5,956 nucleotides of DNA from an uncultured Oscillospiraceae bacterium (lineage in GTDB: Bacteria > Bacillota > Clostridia > Oscillospirales > Acutalibacteraceae), in contig CABQCM010000098.1 in NCBI GenBank assembly GCA_902462665.1, positions 1 to 5,956 on the forward strand, read 5' to 3'. A program made the translations under genes and the position numbers. The notes below the pieces were generated by a model, which was not told where the DNA came from, searched no databases, and worked only from the letters and a program-made list of their open reading frames with translations. Positions 1-5,307 of this stretch are shown here, piece after piece (position 1 is the first letter of the stretch; every line of letters starts with the position of its first letter).

Positions 1-80
1 CCCACCCGTTTTAAAACGCGACAAATTGCTTTTCCCAGAGCGCCGTCGTCGCGATCGCCGTACAATACAATAAAATGCAC
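1..80 (-). CDS. 5' end of an unrecognised gene, truncated by the left edge
   Basis: Reading leftwards from a GTG at 80-78, the frame stays open to the window edge and gives a protein-like start, MHFIVLYGDRDDGALGKAIC, then RVLKRVG. A beta-strand-like hydrophobic run is followed by an acidic/glycine turn and a basic helix, as in the first strand-loop-helix of a Rossmann-like domain; that reading is inference. Purine-rich AAAGG (95-91) and GGCGG (92-88) lie 10 and 7 nt upstream of the GTG and could serve as the ribosome binding site. An in-frame TGA lies further upstream, so the gene does not start earlier from an ATG. It would follow murC on the same strand. I do not recognise the family. A competing ATG at 82-80 in another frame gives only a 23-residue ORF ending at 11 and is less protein-like. 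Only about 27 codons are visible, hence the modest confidence. Confidence 0.45.
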   Translation of the reverse strand, partial: MHFIVLYGDRDDGALGKAICRVLKRV

Positions 81-153
81 ATTACCGCCGCCTTTCGGTA
101 GCAGTATACGCAGTCGGGGACGCTTTATGCGTTTTCATTCGCATACCTTTTTA

Positions 154-181
154 CGCGCGGCACGGTCTGTCAGGCCGCGCG
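154..181. repeat. GC-rich inverted repeat just after the murC stop
   Basis: CGCGCGGC (154-161) and GCCGCGCG (174-181) are perfect 8-bp inverted arms around a 12-nt loop, beginning 7 nt past the murC stop codon on the minus strand. On that strand the stem is followed by TAAAAAGG rather than a U-run, so it lacks the second half of an intrinsic terminator. It could protect the murC mRNA 3' end, slow polymerase, or be a processing site between murC and the next gene. A smaller 6-bp repeat (TATGCG 126-131 with CGCATA 140-145) lies beside it. Confidence 0.5.
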
Positions 182-188
182 CAAAGCA

Positions 189-1613
189 TTACTGCGCGCA
201 GCAATGTGCGGGCGCGTCGGGCCGCAGTGCCTTTTCAACCGGGCTGTCGCTGCGCCGCAGCATATGCACCATTTTTTTCGCCGCCTTATAGATATCGCCG
301 CAGCCGAGGGTCAAAATGAGATCACCCTCGCCCGCGCGAGACAAGGCTGTGGCAGCGATTTCATCAAAATCATCGCACAGCACCGCGCCGGGGATACGCT
401 CGCAGAGCTGGGACGCCGTCACGCCGAATGTATTGATTTCCCGCGAACCCATAATCTGCGCCAGCACCACCTGGTCGGCCAACGACAGCACCTGAGCAAA
501 ATCCTTCATCAGCAAAAAGGTTCGCGAATAAGTAAAGGGCTGAAAGACCGCGATAATCCGGCGAAAGCCCATTTGCCGGGCGGCGGTCAGCACCGCCTCC
601 AGCTCGGTGGGATGGTGGGCATAGTCGTCGGCCACCGTAATGCCATCCTTTCGGCAGAGTATCTCAAACCGGCGACATACGCCGGTAAAGGCGGACAGCT
701 CCCGCGCAATATCCTCCGGTGGTATTCCCTGCTGCCAGGCCACAACGGCGGCGGCCAAGGCATTCAGAATATTATGCCGCCCCGCCACGGACAGCTCAAT
801 GCGCGCAAGCCGTTCCCCCCGCAGCATCCAGTCAAAACGATAGCATCCACCCGAGCACTCCACCCGATCGGTATAATGATCGTTCTCGCGGGTAAAGCCA
901 AAGGTGGTTACTTCCGCGTCAAGCCCCGCAATGGCTCTGAGCACCCGCGCATCCTCGCCGTAGGCCACCACCCGTCGGGCCTGCGCCGCAAATTCACGAA
1001 AGGAGCTGACCAGGCGATCACTCGTGCCAAAATATTCCAGATGGTCGTCGTCGATATTCAGCAGCACGGCGGTATCACGGCGCAGATGCAAAAAGGTATC
1101 GGCAAACTCACAAGCCTCGCAGACCAGACGCTCTCCACCGCCCAGTCGTCCGTTGCCGCCTAGAAAAGGCAGGTAACCGCCCACAATGGCCGACGGATTT
1201 TTTCCACCGCTGAGCAAAAGCTGCGCAATCATGCCGGTGGCGGTCGTTTTTCCGTGCGTGCCGGCAACGGCGATGACCTCGCTATACCGGCGGCTGACCG
1301 CGCCAAACAGCTCGGCGCGCCCCACCTGCGGAATGCTCCGGCGTTCGGCCTCCTGCCGTTCGGGATTATCGGCCTGAATGGCCGCCGAATAAACCACCAA
1401 ATCAGCCCCTTCCACCAGGGAAGCGTCATGCCCGAGATGCACCGGCACCTCCTGAGCACGCAGACGGCTGAGATTATCGCTTTCGTTGCAGTCCGAGCCG
1501 CCGACCGTATAGCCCATCTCGCGCAGAATCTGGGCCAGGGCGCACATCCCAGCCCCGCCAATTCCGATCATATGTATCTTTTGTACCGAATCCAAACAAT
1601 TCACACGTATCAC
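189..1613 (-). CDS. murC: UDP-N-acetylmuramate--L-alanine ligase (MurC)
   Basis: Cytoplasmic Mur ligase that adds L-alanine to UDP-MurNAc using ATP, the first amino-acid step of peptidoglycan stem-peptide synthesis. All three Mur domains are visible in 474 residues. The N-terminal Rossmann UDP-sugar domain carries HMIGIGGAGMCALAQIL (14-30). The central ATPase carries the P-loop AGTHGKTT (117-124) and LNIDDDHLEYFGT (185-197). The C-terminal domain has DDYAHHPTEL (329-338), QPFTYSRT (358-365) and GCGDIYKA (437-444). Length is close to or slightly above the family norm, and no key motif is missing; QPFTYSRT replaces the common QPHRYTRT. The listed GTG at 1613-1611 gives the longest reading (TGA upstream at 1622-1620) but has no clear Shine-Dalgarno. 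A second GTG at 1604-1602 (codon 4) has GGGGTGA at 1616-1610 in front and may be the true start, giving 471 residues. It lies 67 nt downstream of the AraC-type gene on the same strand, away from murG/murB/fts neighbours. Confidence 0.97.
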   Translation of the reverse strand: MIRVNCLDSVQKIHMIGIGGAGMCALAQILREMGYTVGGSDCNESDNLSRLRAQEVPVHLGHDASLVEGADLVVYSAAIQADNPERQEAERRSIPQVGRAELFGAVSRRYSEVIAVAGTHGKTTATGMIAQLLLSGGKNPSAIVGGYLPFLGGNGRLGGGERLVCEACEFADTFLHLRRDTAVLLNIDDDHLEYFGTSDRLVSSFREFAAQARRVVAYGEDARVLRAIAGLDAEVTTFGFTRENDHYTDRVECSGGCYRFDWMLRGERLARIELSVAGRHNILNALAAAVVAWQQGIPPEDIARELSAFTGVCRRFEILCRKDGITVADDYAHHPTELEAVLTAARQMGFRRIIAVFQPFTYSRTFLLMKDFAQVLSLADQVVLAQIMGSREINTFGVTASQLCERIPGAVLCDDFDEIAATALSRAGEGDLILTLGCGDIYKAAKKMVHMLRRSDSPVEKALRPDAPAHCCAQ

Positions 1614-1680
1614 CCCGTTTCATTCTATTCCAAACGGGGAAAAAGGTTCTAACGCAAAAAAGCGGATACCGGGCGGCCTT

Positions 1681-2490
1681 TCACAGGCTTTGCCGCCACT
1701 CGCGCGGAGACATATGGTAATACTCTCGAAATTTACGGTTAAAGGATGACGCGGTGCGAAATCCCGTTTTAGCGACGATATCGGCAATGGGCGCGTTCGA
1801 TGAGCGCAGAAGCACCGCCGCCATTTTGAGCCGCACTTCATATAAATAGGTCATGGGAGCCATCCGCATACACCGCTTAAACACACGGCGGAAATAGGTT
1901 GTGCTCAAAAAACAGGTTTCCGCCAGTTGTCCGACCGTGATATCCTCCATATAATGCTGCGAAATATACGACAGCGCAGGCAGGATAGCCTCGGTGCCGC
2001 CGCTGTCGGCTTCCTCTGGTTGGTCCGCCTCGTTATCCCGCCGCAGCCAGACACACAGCGCCTTGAGCAGCAGCACACACAGCTCCTCGCTGTCCCACCG
2101 GCGGTTTTCCAGCTCGGCGCACAGCATACGCATGGTATAAGTCATACCTCGCGCCGATAAAACGGGCCTTGCAATAAATTCAGGGAACTCCAGCCCCAGC
2201 GCCTGCGGGTCGATGGTGAGGAAATACCACTCGCTGGGATTATGGTCGGGGCTTTGGGCAATGTGGCGCTCACCGGCCAGCACAATAGAAACATCCCCCT
2301 TGCCAAAGGGAAAAAGCCGGTCCTCCACAAAGAAGATTCCCTCTCCCTTGAGGCAAAGCCCAATCTCCACCCCGTTGTGGTAGTGCATATCCCGTTTGGT
2401 GTTGTATCTCTGGGTATAAGGGAAGAAGTATAGCGGTTCACTCGACAAAGGAATTTCGATATAGCGACCAAAAAAAGATTGTTTCTGCAC
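1681..2490 (-). CDS. AraC-family transcriptional regulator with N-terminal cupin sensor
   Basis: Predicted cytoplasmic ligand-responsive DNA-binding protein of 269 residues, a typical AraC/XylS length. The N-terminal half is a cupin-like sensor: the HYHNGVEIGLCLKGEG stretch (36-51), a strand-rich segment ending in LAGERH (71-76) and then a helical linker. An acidic low-complexity patch (about 152-165) separates it from the DNA-binding half. That half has two helix-turn-helix units: ITVGQLAETCFLSTTYFRRVF (184-204) and IADIVAKTGFRTASSFNRKF (235-254), the latter followed by the family signature YYHMSPREWRQ. The start is GTG at 2490-2488, because an in-frame TGA lies at 2499-2497 and AAGGG-TGAGG sits just upstream. 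It is divergent from the ADP-ribosylglycohydrolase gene and reads from a perfect-consensus promoter, so it most likely regulates that gene, itself, or both. The ligand cannot be read from the sequence; a ribosyl compound or sugar is inferred from context. Confidence 0.93.
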   Translation of the reverse strand: MQKQSFFGRYIEIPLSSEPLYFFPYTQRYNTKRDMHYHNGVEIGLCLKGEGIFFVEDRLFPFGKGDVSIVLAGERHIAQSPDHNPSEWYFLTIDPQALGLEFPEFIARPVLSARGMTYTMRMLCAELENRRWDSEELCVLLLKALCVWLRRDNEADQPEEADSGGTEAILPALSYISQHYMEDITVGQLAETCFLSTTYFRRVFKRCMRMAPMTYLYEVRLKMAAVLLRSSNAPIADIVAKTGFRTASSFNRKFREYYHMSPREWRQSL

Positions 2491-2510
2491 AAAACCTCAC
2501 CCTTTTTTGC

Positions 2511-2539
2511 TTGAAGTGTGCTAATTATAGTGTTATTAT
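2511..2539 (+). promoter_or_regulatory. Rightward promoter candidate for the ADP-ribosylglycohydrolase gene
   Basis: TTGAAG (2511-2516, 4/6 of consensus), a 17-bp spacer, then TATTAT (2534-2539, 5/6). Its -10 box overlaps that of the leftward promoter (2535-2540) almost completely. The predicted start near 2546 leaves a leader of about 130 nt before the ATG at 2678. The weak -35 fits a promoter needing an activator, such as the divergent AraC-type protein (inference). Confidence 0.55.
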
Positions 2540-2563
2540 ACCCACAGACAACCCATTTGTCAA
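2535..2563 (-). promoter_or_regulatory. Perfect-consensus sigma-A/sigma-70 promoter for the AraC-type gene
   Basis: On the minus strand, TTGACA (2563-2558), exactly 17 bp, then TATAAT (2540-2535) match consensus at all twelve positions. The predicted start point is near 2528, leaving a leader of about 38 nt before the GTG at 2490. A second perfect TATAAT (2529-2524) lies 11 bp downstream, at the predicted start point. This is an unusually strong core promoter for a regulator, which suggests it is kept in check by a bound protein or by the overlapping rightward promoter. Confidence 0.85.
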
Positions 2564-2585
2564 TCTAACTATGAAGGAAGCGAAA

Positions 2586-2611
2586 CTGTGAGAAAAATAT
2601 GTTTCTTACAG
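2586..2611. repeat. 26-bp palindrome in the leader: operator or RNA hairpin
   Basis: CTGTGAGAAA (2586-2595) and TTTCTTACAG (2602-2611) are 10-nt inverted arms around a 6-nt centre. They match at 9 of 10 positions as DNA and at 10 of 10 with one G-U pair as RNA. The element lies about 40 nt downstream of the predicted rightward start point and 66 nt before the ATG at 2678. It could be an operator for a dimeric repressor acting as a roadblock, or a leader hairpin. No U-run follows, so it is not an intrinsic terminator. Confidence 0.6.
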
Positions 2612-2671
2612 CAAGGGATAGCTGGTTTCAAACAAACCGCCAGATCAATTCCTGCCGCTTCGAAAGGATGA
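2588..2671 (+). CDS. Possible 27-codon leader ORF ahead of the ADP-ribosylglycohydrolase
   Basis: A GTG at 2588-2590 is preceded by AAGGAAG (2574-2580) at 7-nt spacing, and the frame runs to TGA at 2669-2671, 6 nt before the ATG of the downstream gene. The peptide begins MRKICFLQQG and ends IPAASKG, with no recognised family or membrane segment. The TGA lies directly after the AAAGGA ribosome binding site of the next gene, so translational coupling is conceivable. The start codon is inside the left arm of the 2586-2611 palindrome. Short ORFs of this size arise by chance, and this is a possibility rather than a firm gene. Confidence 0.2.
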   Translation: MRKICFLQQGIAGFKQTARSIPAASKG

Positions 2672-2677
2672 GCGATT

Positions 2678-4027
2678 ATGCTGGAACAACAGGATTGGAT
2701 TACCTATGCGCCCCACATTCTCACCGAGTGGGAGACCTGCTTGGCCGAGGGTCGGGATGTGGAGCAGTACAAGCAGCTGATCATTGACATTCACAACCTG
2801 CAGGGCAAAAAAGAAGCTTTGGCTGTGGAGGCCGGCAAACTGCTGCTCGACGCTCCCATGCGGGAGGATTTCCATTATGTCGAGCCTTCCGACCTGGAAG
2901 GGATTCGCGCCCAGCGCCAGAAAAACCAGCCCGTTTTTGAAAACCACTTGAGCGAGGCCGAATGGCGTGATAAACTGCAAGGGGCCTGGATTGGACGTAT
3001 CGCAGGCTGCCTTCTGGGCAAACCCATCGAAGGGATCCGGTACGCTAACCTCAAGGATATCCTGCAGACCACCGGCAATTATCCCATGTCCCGATACATT
3101 ACCTCCGACCAGTTTACCGACGAGCTGTGTGAGCGTTCGGCCTGGCCGCTGCGGGACGGCCGCTGCTGGGCGGACAACGTCAAAGGCATTGAGCCGATCG
3201 ACGACGATACCAACTATCCCGTGCTCGCTCTGCGCATCATGCAGAACTATGGATGGAACTTCCGTCCGGCCGACGTGCTCGAGGCGTGGATGACCTACGA
3301 TCCCTATTTGCAGGTCTGTACGGCCGAGCGCATCTGCTACCGCAACGCCGCCATGGGAATGCTGCCGCCTGAGACTGCCACATGGCGCAATCCCTTCCGT
3401 GAAATGGTGGGCGCGCGCATCCGCGGCGATTTCTTCGGCTTTGTCACCCCCGGTGAACCCGAGCTGGCCGCCGAGTTGGGCTGGCGTGATGCGACCATTT
3501 CCCACGTCAAGAACGGCATCTACGGTGAGATGTACGTCTGCGCCATGATCGCGGCGGCGGCGGTGTGCGACGATATTGAGACCATCATTGAGGCCGGGCT
3601 TGCCCAGGTCCCGGAGCACAGCCGCCATTACGAGAGCATGCGTCAGGTAATTTCCTGGTATAAATCGGGCGTTTCGGCGGAAGAAGCGATTGAAAAGATT
3701 CACGAGATTCACCGCGAGGATCTCTTCAGCGGCTGGTGCGACACGATTTCCAACGATATGATTGTCACGATGGGCCTGCTTTACGGCGAGGGTGACTTTG
3801 GCCGCTCGATCTGTCTGGCCGTGCAAGCCGCTTTCGATACCGACTGCAATGGCGCCACGGTCGGCTCCATCATCGGTATCCGCAACGGCAAAAAGGGCAT
3901 CGACCCCTACTGGATCGCCCCCTGGCAGGAGCGTCTGCACACTGCGATTCTCGACTACAGCGAGGTCACCGTTGATACGCTGGTGGAAAAGACCCTCGAA
4001 GTTATGGCGAAACGCGAACAAAAATAA
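2678..4027 (+). CDS. ADP-ribosylglycohydrolase-family protein
   Basis: Predicted cytoplasmic, Mg-dependent hydrolase of the ADP-ribosylglycohydrolase (DraG/ARH) all-helical fold, 449 residues, which cleaves N- or O-ribosyl bonds. Family hallmarks in order: GAWIGRIAGCLLGKPIEG (102-119), matching the helix with the GxxxG(x)xxG pattern and a conserved Glu (E118); IDDDT (174-178), the first metal-binding acidic cluster; GEMYVCAMIAAA (283-294); and DTDCNGATVGSIIG (387-400), the second metal-binding motif. Known family members usually have D-x-D-T in the last motif; here the Thr is Cys390. An N-terminal extension of about 95 mostly helical, charged residues precedes the fold, with no signal peptide or membrane segment. 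The start ATG at 2678 has AAAGGA (2663-2668) at 9-nt spacing. It is divergent from the AraC-type regulator and followed by a ribokinase, which points to ribose release from a ribosylated metabolite or nucleoside. De-ADP-ribosylation of protein, as by DraG, is the alternative; no DraT-like partner is visible. Confidence 0.92.
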   Translation: MLEQQDWITYAPHILTEWETCLAEGRDVEQYKQLIIDIHNLQGKKEALAVEAGKLLLDAPMREDFHYVEPSDLEGIRAQRQKNQPVFENHLSEAEWRDKLQGAWIGRIAGCLLGKPIEGIRYANLKDILQTTGNYPMSRYITSDQFTDELCERSAWPLRDGRCWADNVKGIEPIDDDTNYPVLALRIMQNYGWNFRPADVLEAWMTYDPYLQVCTAERICYRNAAMGMLPPETATWRNPFREMVGARIRGDFFGFVTPGEPELAAELGWRDATISHVKNGIYGEMYVCAMIAAAAVCDDIETIIEAGLAQVPEHSRHYESMRQVISWYKSGVSAEEAIEKIHEIHREDLFSGWCDTISNDMIVTMGLLYGEGDFGRSICLAVQAAFDTDCNGATVGSIIGIRNGKKGIDPYWIAPWQERLHTAILDYSEVTVDTLVEKTLEVMAKREQK

Positions 4028-4083
4028 CCGGTGTATCTGCTGCACCGGCAGCTTGCCGCCGTTGGAACGTCCGACGGCGGCAA
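4028..4083 (+). repeat. Two tandem hairpins immediately after the ADP-ribosylglycohydrolase stop
   Basis: The first hairpin starts at the base after the TAA: CCGGTG (4028-4033) pairs with CACCGG (4043-4048), extendable by two inner pairs. The second is much stronger: 4053-4066 pairs with 4070-4083 over 14 pairs (one G-U) around a 3-nt loop. Neither is followed by a U-run (the next bases are AATCCG), so they are not standard intrinsic terminators. They would stabilise the mRNA 3' end or set differential expression between the two genes if they share one transcript. Confidence 0.65.
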
Positions 4084-4278
4084 AATCCGTTTCATTGCGC
4101 CGCGCTACTATCCCGCGTTTTTTGCACAAGCTTTGTAGCGCCGACATTCTTGTTATCATTTGGCATACGTCAACGCGGCGTACGGGCAGCATGGCGAATT
4201 TCGCCGTGCTCCGGCGCGTTTCCCGCAAGAATCACGATTTTGCTATACAAAATTCGCTCCCATCTCCAAAGAAAGGAA
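4084..4278 (+). other. Rest of the long structured spacer between the hydrolase and ribokinase genes
   Basis: I find no convincing gene here. It holds a 7-bp inverted repeat GCGCTAC (4102-4108) / GTAGCGC (4135-4141) enclosing a T6 run (4118-4123), and a compact hairpin in which AGCATGGCGA (4188-4197) pairs with TCGCCGTGCT (4201-4210) with one G-U and a 3-nt loop. ACGCG (4173-4177) and CGCGT (4215-4219) could close an outer stem around that hairpin. TATCAT (4154-4159) and an extended -10-like TGCTATACA (4241-4249) exist, but neither has a good -35. The region could hold a cis-regulatory RNA or a small RNA; I recognise no known riboswitch class. Confidence 0.35.
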
Positions 4279-4299
4279 AGCTTTCGCAAAGCGAAGGCT
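4279..4299 (+). promoter_or_regulatory. Hairpin between the purine-rich site and the ribokinase start
   Basis: AGCTTTCGC (4279-4287) pairs with GCGAAGGCT (4291-4299), 9 pairs with one G-U, around an AAA loop. The best Shine-Dalgarno-like sequence, AAAGGA (4272-4277), lies just before the stem and is 34 nt from the ATG at 4312 in linear distance. Folding the hairpin removes 21 nt and brings it to about 13 nt. A weaker GAAGG (4293-4297) sits inside the right arm, 14 nt from the ATG. Structure-dependent translation initiation is therefore possible. Confidence 0.4.
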
Positions 4300-4311
4300 G
4301 TGGTCATCATC

Positions 4312-5235
4312 ATGCGCAACATTCTTGTCATCGGCAGCATTAATATGGATCTCACCATTCACACCCCCCGCCTGCCCCGGCTGGGTGAAACCCTGACCGG
4401 CTCCGGGTTCGCCACCACCCCGGGCGGAAAAGGGGCCAATCAGGCTGTGGCCGCCGCGCGGTTGGGCGGCAAGGTGCGCATGATTGGAGGCGTGGGCAAG
4501 GACGTTTACGCCGACCGGCTGGAGGAAAATTTGCGTCGTGCCGGTGTGGTGACCGACGGAATCGGTGCCTTTGATGCCTCCAGCGGCATCGCGGTCATCA
4601 CGGTCTGCGGCGGGGACAATCACATTATCCTCGACCGGGGGGCCAACGAATGCATCACCCCTGCCGTCATCGAGCGCAACCGCTCTCTGCTCGAATGGGC
4701 CGATTTGGTTCTCTTTCAGCTTGAAATCCCGCTTGATGCTATCGTCTGCGCGGCCGGTCTGGCCCGGCGCTGCGGCGCACAGGTTCTGCTTAATCCCGCC
4801 CCCATGCAGCCGCTGCCCGACGAGCTGCTGCGCAATACCGATATTTTCGTCCCCAACCAGCATGAGGCGGGGCTGCTTCTGGGACAGACCATCGAAACGG
4901 TCGAGCAGGCAAAGGCCGCCGCCCAAGAATTGACCGCGCGCGGCATTGCTCAAGCCATCATTACCCTTGGCGGCGACGGCTGTGTGGCCGCCGGCCCGGA
5001 CGGTGTATTCCACGCAGGAATCTATCCCGCCGAGGTGGTTGACACCACCGCCGCCGGCGACTGCTTCATCGGCGCTTACGCGGTGGGACTATGCGAAGGG
5101 ATGTCCACCCGTCAGGCTGTGCGTTTTGCGACCGCCGCTTCTTCCATTGCGGTTTCTCGCCGTGGGGCAAGCAGCTCGCTGCCCGAGCGCGCGGAGGTAG
5201 ACGCTCTTCTCTCTCAGCCGCTTGCCATGGACTAA
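4312..5235 (+). CDS. rbsK: Ribokinase (PfkB-family carbohydrate kinase)
   Basis: Cytoplasmic kinase expected to phosphorylate D-ribose to ribose-5-phosphate with ATP, feeding the pentose phosphate and nucleotide pools. It has 307 residues, like E. coli RbsK (309). The start MRNILVIGSINMDL is the family N-terminus. PGGKGANQAVAAARLGG (37-53) is the sugar-binding PfkB signature 1. NPAP (161-164), PNQHEA (181-186) and TLGGDG (218-223) are family core motifs. DTTAAGDCFIGAYAVGL (244-260) is signature 2, with catalytic base D250 and the anion hole. ATG 4312 was chosen over the longer upstream frame (ATG 4150) because homology-like sequence begins there; GTG at 4300 would add four residues. The ribosome binding site is atypical. 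It lies 284 nt after the ADP-ribosylglycohydrolase on the same strand with no clear promoter between, so co-transcription is likely. Related PfkB kinases for nucleosides or other pentoses cannot be wholly excluded, but the motifs favour ribose. Confidence 0.93.
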   Translation: MRNILVIGSINMDLTIHTPRLPRLGETLTGSGFATTPGGKGANQAVAAARLGGKVRMIGGVGKDVYADRLEENLRRAGVVTDGIGAFDASSGIAVITVCGGDNHIILDRGANECITPAVIERNRSLLEWADLVLFQLEIPLDAIVCAAGLARRCGAQVLLNPAPMQPLPDELLRNTDIFVPNQHEAGLLLGQTIETVEQAKAAAQELTARGIAQAIITLGGDGCVAAGPDGVFHAGIYPAEVVDTTAAGDCFIGAYAVGLCEGMSTRQAVRFATAASSIAVSRRGASSSLPERAEVDALLSQPLAMD

Positions 5236-5307
5236 AACTCTTCAAGGCTGAAACCGCCTCACCTGGGAATTCCGTGGTTTTCTCCACGTTGTTGGTATAA
5301 AGTTCAT

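Noticed and set aside
154..181. Intrinsic terminator for murC
   Set aside because: The stem is good, but on the murC strand it is followed by TAAAAAGG, not a U-run. Listed only as an inverted repeat.
204..1163. 319-codon open frame on the plus strand opposite murC
   Set aside because: Antisense shadow of a motif-complete murC; Gln/His/Arg-rich with no recognisable domain.
1622..1627. Promoter for murC with a TAGAAT -10 box on the minus strand
   Set aside because: No acceptable -35 at 16-18 bp, and the start point would fall almost on the start codon.
1656..1697. Terminator between the AraC-type gene and murC
   Set aside because: GGCGGC/GCCGCC arms exist (1697-1692 with 1677-1672) and a T6 run follows on the minus strand (1661-1656), but the loop is 14 nt, spans the stop codon, and 10 nt separate stem from T-run. 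Too weak to call.
2571..2591. Six-residue uORF (ATG to TGA) in the leader
   Set aside because: No ribosome binding site upstream of its ATG; very short, and a better-supported GTG frame overlaps it.
4111..4123. Intrinsic terminator at the T6 run inside the hydrolase-ribokinase spacer
   Set aside because: Only a 4-bp CGCG stem could form directly before the Ts; the stronger stem at 4053-4083 is 35 nt too early.
2645..4228. 527-codon open frame on the minus strand opposite the ADP-ribosylglycohydrolase
   Set aside because: It is antisense to a gene with clear family motifs. Its composition (Val/Gly/His/Asp-rich, no domain pattern) is what GC-biased third positions produce on the opposite strand.
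4241..4249. Extended -10 promoter (TGCTATACA) for ribokinase
   Set aside because: The -10 matches consensus at four of six positions and no -35-like hexamer stands at the right distance.
4243..5013. 256-codon minus-strand frame opposite ribokinase
   Set aside because: Shadow of the ribokinase, glycine-rich without motifs.
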